A DNA stretch of 64,000 bases from Ornithinimicrobium sediminis (GTDB lineage: Bacteria > Actinomycetota > Actinomycetes > Actinomycetales > Dermatophilaceae). Of this stretch, positions 8,508 through 15,680 are shown in pieces (the stretch's first letter is position 1; each line of letters opens with the position of its first letter). The stretch covers positions 1 through 64,000 of the forward strand of contig NZ_JAJSDQ010000006.1 in assembly GCF_021272345.1 (NCBI RefSeq), in the 5' to 3' direction. The position numbers and the translations under genes are program-made. Below the pieces are notes generated by a model, which ran no database searches, was not told where the DNA came from, and saw only the letters and a list, made by a program, of their open reading frames with translations.

Positions 8508-8813
8508 ATGAGCGCATCGCAGCCCACCATGCAGGCCGTCTGGCACGGCACCGTGATCGCGGAGTCCGCCGAGACCGTGCTCGTCGAGGGCAACCACTAC
8601 TTCCCGCGGGCGTCGCTGGTGCAGGAGCACTTCCGTCCCACGGAGAAGACGACCCTCTGCCCGTGGAAGGGCACGGCGACCTACTTCACCGTGCAGGTCG
8701 GCGGCGCCGCCCACCCCGACGCCGCCTGGACGTACGACCAGCCCAAGGCGGCCGCAGCACCGATCGCGGGCCACGTCGCCTTCTGGCGAGGTGTCGAGGT
8801 CCGCCCCGTCTGA
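8508..8813 (+). CDS. DUF427 family protein
   Basis: A 101-residue small beta-rich protein matching the DUF427 pattern: AVWHGTVIAESAETVLVEGNHYFP, TLCPWKGTATYFTV and AWTYDQPKAAAAPI..HVAFW. No catalytic role is established for the family. The ATG at 8508 gives a short extra N-terminus; a second in-frame ATG at 8529 is where family similarity starts. It sits alone between divergent and convergent neighbours. Confidence 0.88.
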   Translation: MSASQPTMQAVWHGTVIAESAETVLVEGNHYFPRASLVQEHFRPTEKTTLCPWKGTATYFTVQVGGAAHPDAAWTYDQPKAAAAPIAGHVAFWRGVEVRPV

Positions 8814-8817
8814 CCGC

Positions 8818-9516
8818 TCAGCGGGTGACCTCCCAGCGGGCCGCGACGCCGGCACGGAGCGCTGCGACGTCGCTGTCCACCGCGAGCAGGTCGACCTCCG
8901 GCAGGAGGGCCACCAGGCCGGGGTCGCCGGCGAAGTACCCCGTCAGCCCACCGGCGGCCCGGGTCGCCGTGAGCACCTCACGGACCGCGGCCAGCACCTC
9001 GGGCTCCGTCGTGCCGCCCGCACCCAGGGACAACGCCAGGTCGTAGGGCCCCACGAAGACACCGTCCAGCCCCTCGGTGGCGACGATCTCCTCACAGGCG
9101 CGCAGGCCGGCGGCCGTCTCCACCATGACGAGCACCAGCGGGCCGGTCGGCACCCCCGGCAGGCCCAGCGCGGTGCGCCCCAGCCCCGTGCTGCGCGAGC
9201 CTCGCGGGGGCGGGAGCGCGCCGGCCACGACCGCCGAGGCCTGGGCCCCCGACTCGACGGCCGGCACGATCACCCCGTGAGGGCCCTCGTCGAGGACGCG
9301 CCCCAGCACGGCCCGGTCGTCCGAAGGCAGACGGACCAGCGTCGGTGTGCCCGCGGCCTGCGACACCCGCAGCAGGGGAGCCACGTCGTCGACCGTCAGG
9401 GCCCCGTGCTGCAGGTCGAGCCCGACCCAGTCCACCTCCGGACGCAGTGCCGCCTCGAGCGCGAAAGGTCCCAGGCAGGTGACCCACAGACCGCGGCCCC
9501 GCACCTGGACGCTCAT
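8818..9516 (-). CDS. HpcH/HpaI-family aldolase
   Basis: A 232-residue TIM-barrel of the HpcH/HpaI (pyruvate-dependent class II aldolase) superfamily. It has VDWVGLDLQHGALTVDD, a metal-ligand Glu in VMVETAAGLRACEEI and the GVFVGPYDLALSLG motif with its metal-binding Asp. Members cleave 4-hydroxy-2-oxo acids or citryl-CoA-like substrates; the actual substrate here is unknown. The ATG overlaps the stop of the upstream ctlX-like gene (ATGA at 9513-9516), so the pair is translationally coupled. The longer frame runs inside ctlX and is rejected. Confidence 0.88.
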   Translation of the reverse strand: MSVQVRGRGLWVTCLGPFALEAALRPEVDWVGLDLQHGALTVDDVAPLLRVSQAAGTPTLVRLPSDDRAVLGRVLDEGPHGVIVPAVESGAQASAVVAGALPPPRGSRSTGLGRTALGLPGVPTGPLVLVMVETAAGLRACEEIVATEGLDGVFVGPYDLALSLGAGGTTEPEVLAAVREVLTATRAAGGLTGYFAGDPGLVALLPEVDLLAVDSDVAALRAGVAARWEVTR

Positions 9517-10577
9517 GCGCCGGAGGCCCCTGTCGGCGCCCACAGGCTCGGCTCGACCTGACCGGCGGGCGTGACCGCCTCCCCCTCCATGGCCCGGAAC
9601 CACTGACCCGAGAGCTCACCGGCCCGGTCCCTGCGGTTGCGGGTCGTGGCCGCGAGCGGGTGACGCGGTGTGAGGTGGATGCCGGCGATCATGCACCGCA
9701 CGGAGCCGCCGGCCAGCTCGATCGTGGGCACCTCCAGCGGGAGGAGCGTGCACGAGCGTCCGATGCGCTCCCGCTGCTCGTCGGTGAGGCTCGCGTGGGC
9801 GCGGCTGGACAGCGCCAGCACCCGGCCGGCGGGCGTCTTGAGCTCGATGGCGTTGCCGAGGAAGTCATGGATCTGGCCGTGGTCCAGCGCGATGACCTCG
9901 CGGTCGGACAGCTCCAGGGAGTCGCGGACCTCGGCCCGGCGCACCGGGTCCGTGATCATGTCGAGGCCGATGAGGACGAAGTCCGAGGCGATACACATCA
10001 TGACGTTGGTGTGGTAGATCGGCACCCCGGCGCTGTCGTTGGCGTCGAAGACCATCGGCTCGTAGCCGAAGTCGGCACAGAAGCGCTCCAGGGCCACCGG
10101 GTTGGCGCGGTTGGAACGAGCCGCGTAGGCCACCCGGTCCTGGTGGTCGATGACCATCGCGCCGGTGCCCTCGAGGTACATCGCGTCGTACTCCAGCCCG
10201 GAGTAGTCGACCACGTCGTGCACCCGGTAGTTGCGCTTGAGCATCTCGACCACGTCGCCGCGTCGCTCCGAGCGGCGGCTCGGGGAGTACATCGGGTACA
10301 GCGCGACGCGTCCACCCTTGTGCGTGGAGAACCAGTTGTTCGGGAAGACGCTGTCCGGCCTCGTGCTGTCCTCGTTCTCGAACAGGTGGACCGTCACCCC
10401 CGCCTCCGCCAGCGCGTCGGCCACGCCCGTGGCCTCCTCGTAGGCCGCGCGTGCCAGGTCCTCGGGATCCCCGTCGTGGTCCTTGGTCTGGAAGGCGTTG
10501 TCGGTGGCGGTCGCGGGGTTCGGGGCGAAGTGCTGGGGGCGGATGAGCACGACGGCAGAGGGAGCTTGGACGGACAT
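9513..10577 (-). CDS. ctlX: CtlX-type arginine deiminase-related hydrolase
   Basis: A 354-residue guanidino-group hydrolase of the amidinotransferase/arginine deiminase fold. The pattern DSVFPNNWFSTH with the substrate-binding Asp, the catalytic His in IYHTNVMMC and a C-terminal Cys in GGSVRCMIAGIHL fit the catalytic triad of this superfamily. This subgroup is usually labelled citrulline-utilization hydrolase CtlX. The gene is immediately upstream of, and overlaps, an HpcH aldolase. That suggests a two-step degradation of an arginine- or citrulline-like compound, but no substrate can be read from sequence. Confidence 0.82.
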   Translation of the reverse strand: MSVQAPSAVVLIRPQHFAPNPATATDNAFQTKDHDGDPEDLARAAYEEATGVADALAEAGVTVHLFENEDSTRPDSVFPNNWFSTHKGGRVALYPMYSPSRRSERRGDVVEMLKRNYRVHDVVDYSGLEYDAMYLEGTGAMVIDHQDRVAYAARSNRANPVALERFCADFGYEPMVFDANDSAGVPIYHTNVMMCIASDFVLIGLDMITDPVRRAEVRDSLELSDREVIALDHGQIHDFLGNAIELKTPAGRVLALSSRAHASLTDEQRERIGRSCTLLPLEVPTIELAGGSVRCMIAGIHLTPRHPLAATTRNRRDRAGELSGQWFRAMEGEAVTPAGQVEPSLWAPTGASGA

Positions 10578-11076
10578 AGCCGTGATTATGCGGCAGCGCC
10601 CGCCCGACGGCGAAGCAGCCGCAGCGGCCAGGTCCAGCGCTGCCTTCGGCGTGTCGCCACGACACGCCGAGACGGCACCGGATCACGACCAGAAGCTCTT
10701 GCGCGCTCGCGCCGAGTGGACTAGACAAGGAGGACGCACTCCGGCAACGGAGAGCCGACCACAAGGCCGGTTGCGGATTCGCGATCCGGGTCTTCGACCC
10801 GGTGCAACCCACCCGTGATGGGGTGGGGCGAGCCGAACGACACCCTGTGGTCGACCGGCCATCACGTCGGTCAACCGTGGGCCCTTCGCACACTCATACT
10901 GCGCGAGGGGCCCACACCCTGTGCAGGACCCTGCACGACGGAGGACCGTGCACGATGTAGGGCCCTGCACGCTCATACCGCGCAGGGACCCACGACCTTC
11001 ATACCGACTCCAGCAGGCGATGTGCTGCAGGCCCGCCAGCGTGTCGCTGCACCCGTCCCGATGAGAGGGTGGGTCC
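10578..11076. other. 500-bp gene-free region rich in stem-loops
   Basis: No convincing gene lies here. Two adjacent perfect hairpins occur: CCGGGTC/GACCCGG at 10786-10802 and CCCACCC/GGGTGGG at 10808-10827. They are followed by a cluster of related stem-loops at 10877-10991, annotated separately. The region lies between the divergent ctlX and spermidine synthase-like genes, so it must also hold both promoters; no strong -10/-35 pair stands out. Confidence 0.7.
10877..10991. repeat. array of stem-loops sharing the loop CTCATAC
   Basis: Stem-loop A (10877-10915) pairs GTGGGCCC with GGGCCCAC, with an inner CGCA/TGCG stem. Stem-loop C (10960-10991) pairs GGG-CCTGC with GCAGGG-CCC. Both carry CTCATAC in the loop (10893-10899 and 10972-10978) on different stems. 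A smaller hairpin, GTGCAG/CTGCAC (10921-10936), sits between. A third CATAC-containing stretch follows at about 10998. It may be a structured RNA or a REP-like repeat cluster. Confidence 0.6.
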
Positions 11077-11790
11077 ATGAGCAGACGGTTCGAGGAGCTG
11101 GCGTGGGCCGGCACCCGCATGGGCGAGGTGAGCCTGCGTCGCCGGCTGGAACCGGTGACCCGCCGGCAGGTCTACGAGGTCAAGCTCGGCGAGGAGTTCC
11201 TCATGTCGAGCCTCTTCACGGCCGCCGAGGAGGCCATGGCCGACCTGGCCCTCGACTGGCTGTCCCGGTCCGGTGCCACCGTGCTGGTCGGAGGGCTGGG
11301 CCTGGGCTACACCGCGGTGGCGGCTCTGCGTCACGAGGGTGTCGCCCGCGTCGATGTGGTCGAGACGCTGGAGCCGGTCGTCGACTGGCACCGCGAGCGC
11401 CTGCTCCCCTGCTCCGACGAGCTCCTCGAGGACGCGAGGACGTCCCTGGTGCTCGCCGACTTCTTCGCCGTGGCGGCAGGGACGCAGGAGGCCCCGGGGC
11501 TCCGGCCGCCCTACGACTGCGTGCTGCTCGACATCGACCACGCCCCGGACTTCGTCCTCGACGAGAGCCACCAGGGCTTCTACTCCCCCGCAGGCCTGAC
11601 CCGACTGCTCGACCTCCTCGCCCCGGGCGGGGTCTTCGCCCTGTGGTCGGACCGACCACCCGACCACACCTTCACCGGTGTCCTGGACAGCGTCTTCGAC
11701 CGGGCTCGCGCGGAGGTCGTCCGGTTCGCCAACCCGCTCACCGGAGGCACCTCGGCCAACACGGTCTACCTGGCGCGCACCAGCAGCTGA
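11077..11790 (+). CDS. spermidine synthase-like methyltransferase-fold protein
   Basis: A 237-residue Rossmann-fold protein. It has a glycine-rich nucleotide motif VLVGGLGLGYTAVAAL, an acidic strand end DVVETLEPVVDWH and YDCVLLDIDHAPDF, matching the spermidine synthase-like group. It lacks the N-terminal beta domain of true SpeE, so polyamine synthesis is uncertain and a generic SAM-dependent methyltransferase is possible. The ATG at 11077 follows an AGGGTGGG stretch. The array of stem-loops lies just upstream and could be in its leader. Confidence 0.75.
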   Translation: MSRRFEELAWAGTRMGEVSLRRRLEPVTRRQVYEVKLGEEFLMSSLFTAAEEAMADLALDWLSRSGATVLVGGLGLGYTAVAALRHEGVARVDVVETLEPVVDWHRERLLPCSDELLEDARTSLVLADFFAVAAGTQEAPGLRPPYDCVLLDIDHAPDFVLDESHQGFYSPAGLTRLLDLLAPGGVFALWSDRPPDHTFTGVLDSVFDRARAEVVRFANPLTGGTSANTVYLARTSS

Positions 11791-11821
11791 GCGCTCCGGC
11801 GCACGGCCGACAGCGCCCCCG

Positions 11822-12958
11822 TCAGTAGCGCAGGACGGCGCCGATGTCGGTGCCTTCGGGCAGCTCGTCCAGCACCCGCACGGTGCCGCCTGTCGTGAGC
11901 GTCGCCGCGGCCGCGGCGTCCAGCATCTCGCAGCGGTCCGTGGGCTCCTCGCCGGCCAGCCGGAGGACGTGCCCGTCCGGCTCCAGCGTCGCCCAGCAGT
12001 CCCGCATCGTCAGCAGCAGGGTGTCCACCCGGCCCTCCCGTGCTGCCCGGAGCGCCTCGTGCCGGTCGGTCGTTGCCTTGCCCGTGCCCAGCCGCTGCTG
12101 CAGCTGGTCGGTCGCCCGCAGGTCGGCCTCGGCGAGCCGGGCCTGGATGATCGGCCACGCCCGGTCGTGCAGCTCCTCCGCGCTGAGGTCGTCGGGGTTG
12201 AACTCCACCGCATGGTCGGCCACGTGCGCGTACCGGTTCACCGAACGGTAGGCAGCGACCGACTCGGGAAGGCCGGCCAGCACCATGGTCAGGGAGCGCC
12301 CCGCAAGGTGGTCGTGCACCCCGTCGGCGACCTCCCGGAAGAACGAGGTGACCTCCACCTTGCGCTCCGTGCCGTCGGGGCCGGCGGTGCCGTAGTAGAC
12401 CGAGGGCCCGCTACGCCCCGGCGACACCGGTCGCGCCATGCTGTCCGAGCGTGGCTCGTCCGGTGCGAAGACCTCGTCGAAGCTCTCGGGGACCTGCGGC
12501 AGGTGCAGCTCCTCGACGCGCTGACGGCTGCCGTCCAGGACCCGCACCTGACGCTGGCTCAGGGCCAGGACAAGGAAGTGCTCGTCGCCCAGCAGGGGCA
12601 GCACCGGCCCGAGGACGAAGCGCTCCCCCACGGCCGCCAGCTCCGGCAGCGACACCGGCAGCCTGTACAGCCGCATCCCGCTCGCGCTCAGGAAGACCGC
12701 AAGCCCGTCGCTCATGTGCTGCCAGGCCAGGCCGTCCCGCTGCAGCTCCCACGCCTCGGCCAGCAGCTCCTGGGCCTCGGCGCGGCTCAGCCCGGTCTCC
12801 ACCAGCTGGGCCTCGACGCCGGACAGCAGGTTGCGCCAGCGGATCGGGTCGCCCTCGGTCTCGGGTCCGGCGCGGTGCGTCGGCATGCACAGGGTCACAT
12901 GCGTCCCGCCGGTGTCCCGCGCCAGGCCTTCGATCTCGTTCCGGGTCAGCAGGTCCAT
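11822..12958 (-). CDS. bacterial archaeo-eukaryotic release factor family 3 (BaeRF3) protein
   Basis: A 378-residue protein starting MDLLTRNEIEGLA, with the CMPTHRAGPE..DPIRWRNLL segment and the alpha/beta core of bacterial eRF1-like (BaeRF) proteins. Such proteins are thought to act on stalled ribosomes or in stress, but the role is not established. An excellent AAGGAGG precedes the ATG at 12958, which rejects the longer frame. It is monocistronic and divergent from the next gene, with 156 bases between starts. Confidence 0.75.
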   Translation of the reverse strand: MDLLTRNEIEGLARDTGGTHVTLCMPTHRAGPETEGDPIRWRNLLSGVEAQLVETGLSRAEAQELLAEAWELQRDGLAWQHMSDGLAVFLSASGMRLYRLPVSLPELAAVGERFVLGPVLPLLGDEHFLVLALSQRQVRVLDGSRQRVEELHLPQVPESFDEVFAPDEPRSDSMARPVSPGRSGPSVYYGTAGPDGTERKVEVTSFFREVADGVHDHLAGRSLTMVLAGLPESVAAYRSVNRYAHVADHAVEFNPDDLSAEELHDRAWPIIQARLAEADLRATDQLQQRLGTGKATTDRHEALRAAREGRVDTLLLTMRDCWATLEPDGHVLRLAGEEPTDRCEMLDAAAAATLTTGGTVRVLDELPEGTDIGAVLRY

Positions 12959-13100
12959 GCATCCTCCTTGGTCGACACGTGCTCCCGACCATAGTTGCGC
13001 AGTGCGACACCCGCCCGACAGCCCCCTCTGGAAGCCGGGCACAGCCCGTTCCACCCGGCGCGTCTCGTCCGCTGCGCTCGCCGGTGCCCGGGCGGGTCGG

Positions 13101-13106
13101 TAGCGT
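13101..13106 (+). promoter_or_regulatory. -10 box of the 13115 gene (leaderless arrangement)
   Basis: TAGCGT ends 8 bases before the GTG at 13115, and no ribosome binding site precedes the codon. Confidence 0.45.
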
Positions 13107-13114
13107 CCCGTCGG

Positions 13115-13801
13115 GTGAAGACCATGTCAGCCCTGGCCCTGGCGGGCGGTGCCGTGCTGGGCGCAACGTTCGGCGCCGTGGCCGTCCTGCGTGGCTCCAA
13201 GCCGCTGCACCCCGTGGGAGTCCTGCGGCACGGCACCCTCAGCATCCGCCCGGGTGCGGCCTCCACCGGCGTGCCGCTCCTGGACGAGCCGGGTGAGCAC
13301 GAGTGCCTGGTCCGGCTCTCGCGGGCGACCGGCCTGCCTGTGCCGTTGCCGGACATCCACGGGGCGGCGATCCGGCTGGACGCCCAGGGCGACCCGGTCG
13401 ACCTGCTGTTCGCCGGCACCGGGCAGGGTCGCCTGACCCGACACGTGCTCGTGCCGCGCCGTGCTGTGGGACGGGGGGCGCTCACGACCCTCATCCCGCT
13501 GCGCAGCGCGCACGGCCCGCTCCTGCTCGGGCTCTTCCCCGACCCGGGTGAGGACGCCGAGCCCGGTGCCTTCACGGTGCGCATCTCACGCCCGGGCGGT
13601 CCGTGGCAGTCCAGGGGGCGGCTGTCGCTGGGCGCGACGGTGACCGGCGAGGCGGACCCACCCCTGCGCTTCGACACGGTCCTGCATCCCGTCCCCGGGC
13701 TCGACCACTACCCGACCGAGCGAGCCCTGCGGGAGCCCGCGTATGCCGCGGCTCGCCGAGGCTGGCCGGTGGAGGCCGAGACGGGGTCAGTCGGACAGTG
13801 A
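13115..13801 (+). CDS. conserved actinobacterial protein, catalase-core-like / labelled phosphodiesterase
   Basis: A 228-residue protein with an N-terminal hydrophobic helix (ALALAGGAVLGATFGAVAVL) that is either a signal anchor or a transmembrane segment. The following segments are ECLVRLSRATGLPVPLPDIHGAAIRL and DLLFAGTGQGRLTRHVLVPRR. The first resembles the conserved heme-pocket strand of catalases, but the distal His-Asn set is not evident. Close relatives in actinobacteria are labelled phosphodiesterase without proof. GTG at 13115 (or ATG at 13124) is preferred because of the -10 box. Its end overlaps the convergent DUF302 gene by 15 bases. Confidence 0.6.
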   Translation: MKTMSALALAGGAVLGATFGAVAVLRGSKPLHPVGVLRHGTLSIRPGAASTGVPLLDEPGEHECLVRLSRATGLPVPLPDIHGAAIRLDAQGDPVDLLFAGTGQGRLTRHVLVPRRAVGRGALTTLIPLRSAHGPLLLGLFPDPGEDAEPGAFTVRISRPGGPWQSRGRLSLGATVTGEADPPLRFDTVLHPVPGLDHYPTERALREPAYAAARRGWPVEAETGSVGQ

Positions 13802-14179
13802 GGCCAGGGCCGCCTCCAGGCGTGCCCGCGCGTCCTCGGCCACCTCGGTCAGCGCGTCGTTGTCGGTCACCTTCACCATGAGGTCCGGGTCCATCGCCTC
13901 GACCCGGGTCTGCCCTGCCTCCAGCCAGCGCACGACGACGTTGCACGGGAGCAGGGTGCCGATGGAGGGCTCGGCCTGCAGTGCCGCATACGCCAGGGGC
14001 GGCCGGCACGCCCCCAGGATGACCTGCGGGTCGATGGAGGCATCGAGCTTCTCCTTCAGGGTCGCCTGCAGGTCGATCTCGGTCAGCACCCCGAACCCCT
14101 GGTCGGCCAGCGCCTCCCGGGTGGCGCTCAGGGTGTCGGTGAACGGTCGCTGCACGGTGGTGCTCAGTGCCTTGCTCAT
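13787..14179 (-). CDS. DUF302 domain protein
   Basis: A 130-residue protein with the DUF302 pattern: FTDTLSATREALADQGFGVLTEIDLQATLKEKL, then YVILGACRPPLA-like text (here QVILGACRPPLAYAALQ), and LPCNVVVRW. DUF302 proteins are small, often linked to sulfur or metal homeostasis, with no defined reaction. The conserved Cys residues in GACRP and LPCN are kept. AGGAGAG precedes the ATG. It overlaps the tail of the convergent upstream-coordinate gene by 15 bases. Confidence 0.85.
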   Translation of the reverse strand: MSKALSTTVQRPFTDTLSATREALADQGFGVLTEIDLQATLKEKLDASIDPQVILGACRPPLAYAALQAEPSIGTLLPCNVVVRWLEAGQTRVEAMDPDLMVKVTDNDALTEVAEDARARLEAALASLSD

Positions 14180-14303
14180 GTGTGCTCTCCTGCCTGTGTC
14201 ACGCCGGCCCGCGCGGTGCCGGCCGGCTTGCTACCCGCCCATCGTCACCGAGTCGGCCGTGTCTGTCGCCCCCTGGGGTTCCGAAGCGCCGCCGGCCACG
14301 GGC

Positions 14304-14309
14304 TAGCGT
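14304..14309 (+). promoter_or_regulatory. -10 box of the DUF421 gene (leaderless arrangement)
   Basis: TAGCGT ends 6 bases before the ATG at 14316 (3 before an in-frame GTG at 14313). Confidence 0.5.
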
Positions 14310-14315
14310 CGGGTG

Positions 14316-14837
14316 ATGGACCTGCTCTGGACCGGATGGTCACCCATCGCCCACACCCTTCTCCTCGGCACGGCTGGATACCTCACCCTCGTCCTGCTGC
14401 TGCGCGGCACCGGCCCCCGCACGATGGCCAAGATGACGCCCCTGGACTTCGTCGTCGCCGTCACCCTGGGCTCGGCCTTCGGCCGGACGGTGACCGCTGA
14501 GGACGTGCCGTTGGCCCAGGCGGTCGTCGCGCTGGTGCTGCTGGTCGCGCTCCAGTGGCTCCTGGCCGCGTCTCGGGCCCGGTGGCGCGCGGTGCAGAAG
14601 CTCCTGGACTCACCGCCCTCGTTGCTCTACTACGACGGGCAGATGCAGACGACCGCGCTGCGGCGTCACCGTCTCACCGAAGACGACGTGCACAACGCCG
14701 TCATCCAGGGAGGCGCCGGCTCGCTGGCCTCTGCCCAGGCCGTGGTGCTCCACCAGGACGGGTCGCTGGGCGTCATCACGGCCGAGTCCATGGGAGACGG
14801 GTCGAGCCTGATGCCCCAGCTCGTGCACCGTCCGTGA
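14316..14837 (+). CDS. YetF-like DUF421 membrane protein
   Basis: A 173-residue protein with three N-terminal hydrophobic helices and a C-terminal soluble domain. The segments RGTGPRTMAKMTPLDFVVAVTLGSAFG and DGQMQTTALRRHRLTEDDVHNAVIQGG match the DUF421/YetF family found in many bacteria, including sporulation-associated proteins in Bacillus. Function in actinobacteria is unknown. It starts right behind a -10 box, so it is probably leaderless. Confidence 0.88.
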   Translation: MDLLWTGWSPIAHTLLLGTAGYLTLVLLLRGTGPRTMAKMTPLDFVVAVTLGSAFGRTVTAEDVPLAQAVVALVLLVALQWLLAASRARWRAVQKLLDSPPSLLYYDGQMQTTALRRHRLTEDDVHNAVIQGGAGSLASAQAVVLHQDGSLGVITAESMGDGSSLMPQLVHRP

Positions 14838-14862
14838 GGCTCCGCCCCTGGGCGCTGCGCGC

Positions 14863-15276
14863 TCAGACCACCGGGGCGCCGCCGCGGTTCTCCCGCAGGG
14901 CCTTGACCCCGAAGGCGGCCAGCAGGAACGGCAGCAGCAGGGTCGCGAGCATCGTGACCAGCCAGACGACGAGCGAGGCCAGCAGCCACGGCCCGATCCC
15001 ACCGTCGATGGTGAGACCGTCACTCACCTGCGTGGTGATGAGCAGGGAGACGACGGTCGTGATGAGCCCCACGCCCCCCAGCAGGGCCGGGGCGTTGCGG
15101 GCGGCCACCCTCGCCATGAACGGTGCGAGCACGGACTGCAGGACGGCGAAGATGACAACCACGAAGATGAAGGACGTGAGGTCGACCGACATCTCGTCCA
15201 CCAGGAGCAGGGCAGCGCCCAGTCCGATCGCGGCCGAGGCGAGGAACAGCGCGGCGCTGAGCAGGAGTCTGACCAT
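14863..15276 (-). CDS. four-helix membrane protein (phage-holin-superfamily-like)
   Basis: A 137-residue protein with four hydrophobic segments at roughly residues 5-25, 33-55, 65-85 and 105-128, ending in the polar RENRGGAPVV. The segment arrangement resembles actinobacterial four-TM proteins annotated as holin-family. There is no phage context, so lysis is unlikely. The ATG at 15276 begins right at the first membrane helix (MVRLLLSAALFL); the longer frame adds a proline-rich stretch over a hairpin and is rejected. Confidence 0.75.
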   Translation of the reverse strand: MVRLLLSAALFLASAAIGLGAALLLVDEMSVDLTSFIFVVVIFAVLQSVLAPFMARVAARNAPALLGGVGLITTVVSLLITTQVSDGLTIDGGIGPWLLASLVVWLVTMLATLLLPFLLAAFGVKALRENRGGAPVV

Positions 15277-15360
15277 GGACCCACGGTAGGGCTCCCGCCC
15301 TCCCCGCACCAGGGTCGTTGGTCCCGTTGGTGCAGGTGGGAGGGGCACCCGGCGCACGAG

Positions 15361-15395
15361 CAGGCCCCCCGACCACAGGGTGGGCGGGGGGCCTG
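15361..15395 (-). terminator. hairpin downstream of the 50-residue gene
   Basis: CAGGCCCCCCG (15361-15371) pairs perfectly with CGGGGGGCCTG (15385-15395) across a 13-base loop. It lies 9 bases beyond the stop of the gene at 15405-15557. No T-run follows. Confidence 0.65.
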
Positions 15396-15404
15396 GCGCA
15401 GACG

Positions 15405-15557
15405 TCACAGACGACGTCTGCCACCACCGGTCAGCCTGCTGAGCAGACCTCCCGCCCCTCCTGCTCCACCCGTGGTCCTGGTGGGCGTGGTGCCCCGGCC
15501 GGAACCGCGGCGGGTGGTGCCCGTCACGCGACTGAGCAGACCTGAGATGAGACCCAT
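15405..15557 (-). CDS. 50-residue basic Gly/Arg/Thr-rich protein
   Basis: A short ORF starting ATG at 15557 with an AAGGAG ribosome binding site at the right distance, ending TGA at 15405-15407, directly before a strong hairpin. The protein begins MGLISGLLSRVTG and ends GLLSRLTGGGRRRL. The motif GLLSRxTG therefore occurs at both ends around a basic TTRRGSGRGTTPTRTTG linker. No known family is recognised. The good ribosome binding site, internal repeat and terminator support a real gene. Confidence 0.6.
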   Translation of the reverse strand: MGLISGLLSRVTGTTRRGSGRGTTPTRTTGGAGGAGGLLSRLTGGGRRRL

Positions 15558-15680
15558 GGCTTCTCCTTCGTGTTGTCGGTGTCCGCGACGCTAGCCGCGT
15601 CCTGTGGGGCGCGCAGGTCGAGACGCCACCTGCCCGAGCCCGGTTCGCGAGCCCTCGGCCCGGTGTGCAAGGTTGGGTGC

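Noticed and set aside
14863-15276. Phage lysis holin
   Set aside because: It is a four-helix membrane protein, but there are no endolysin or phage genes around it and the position is chromosomal.
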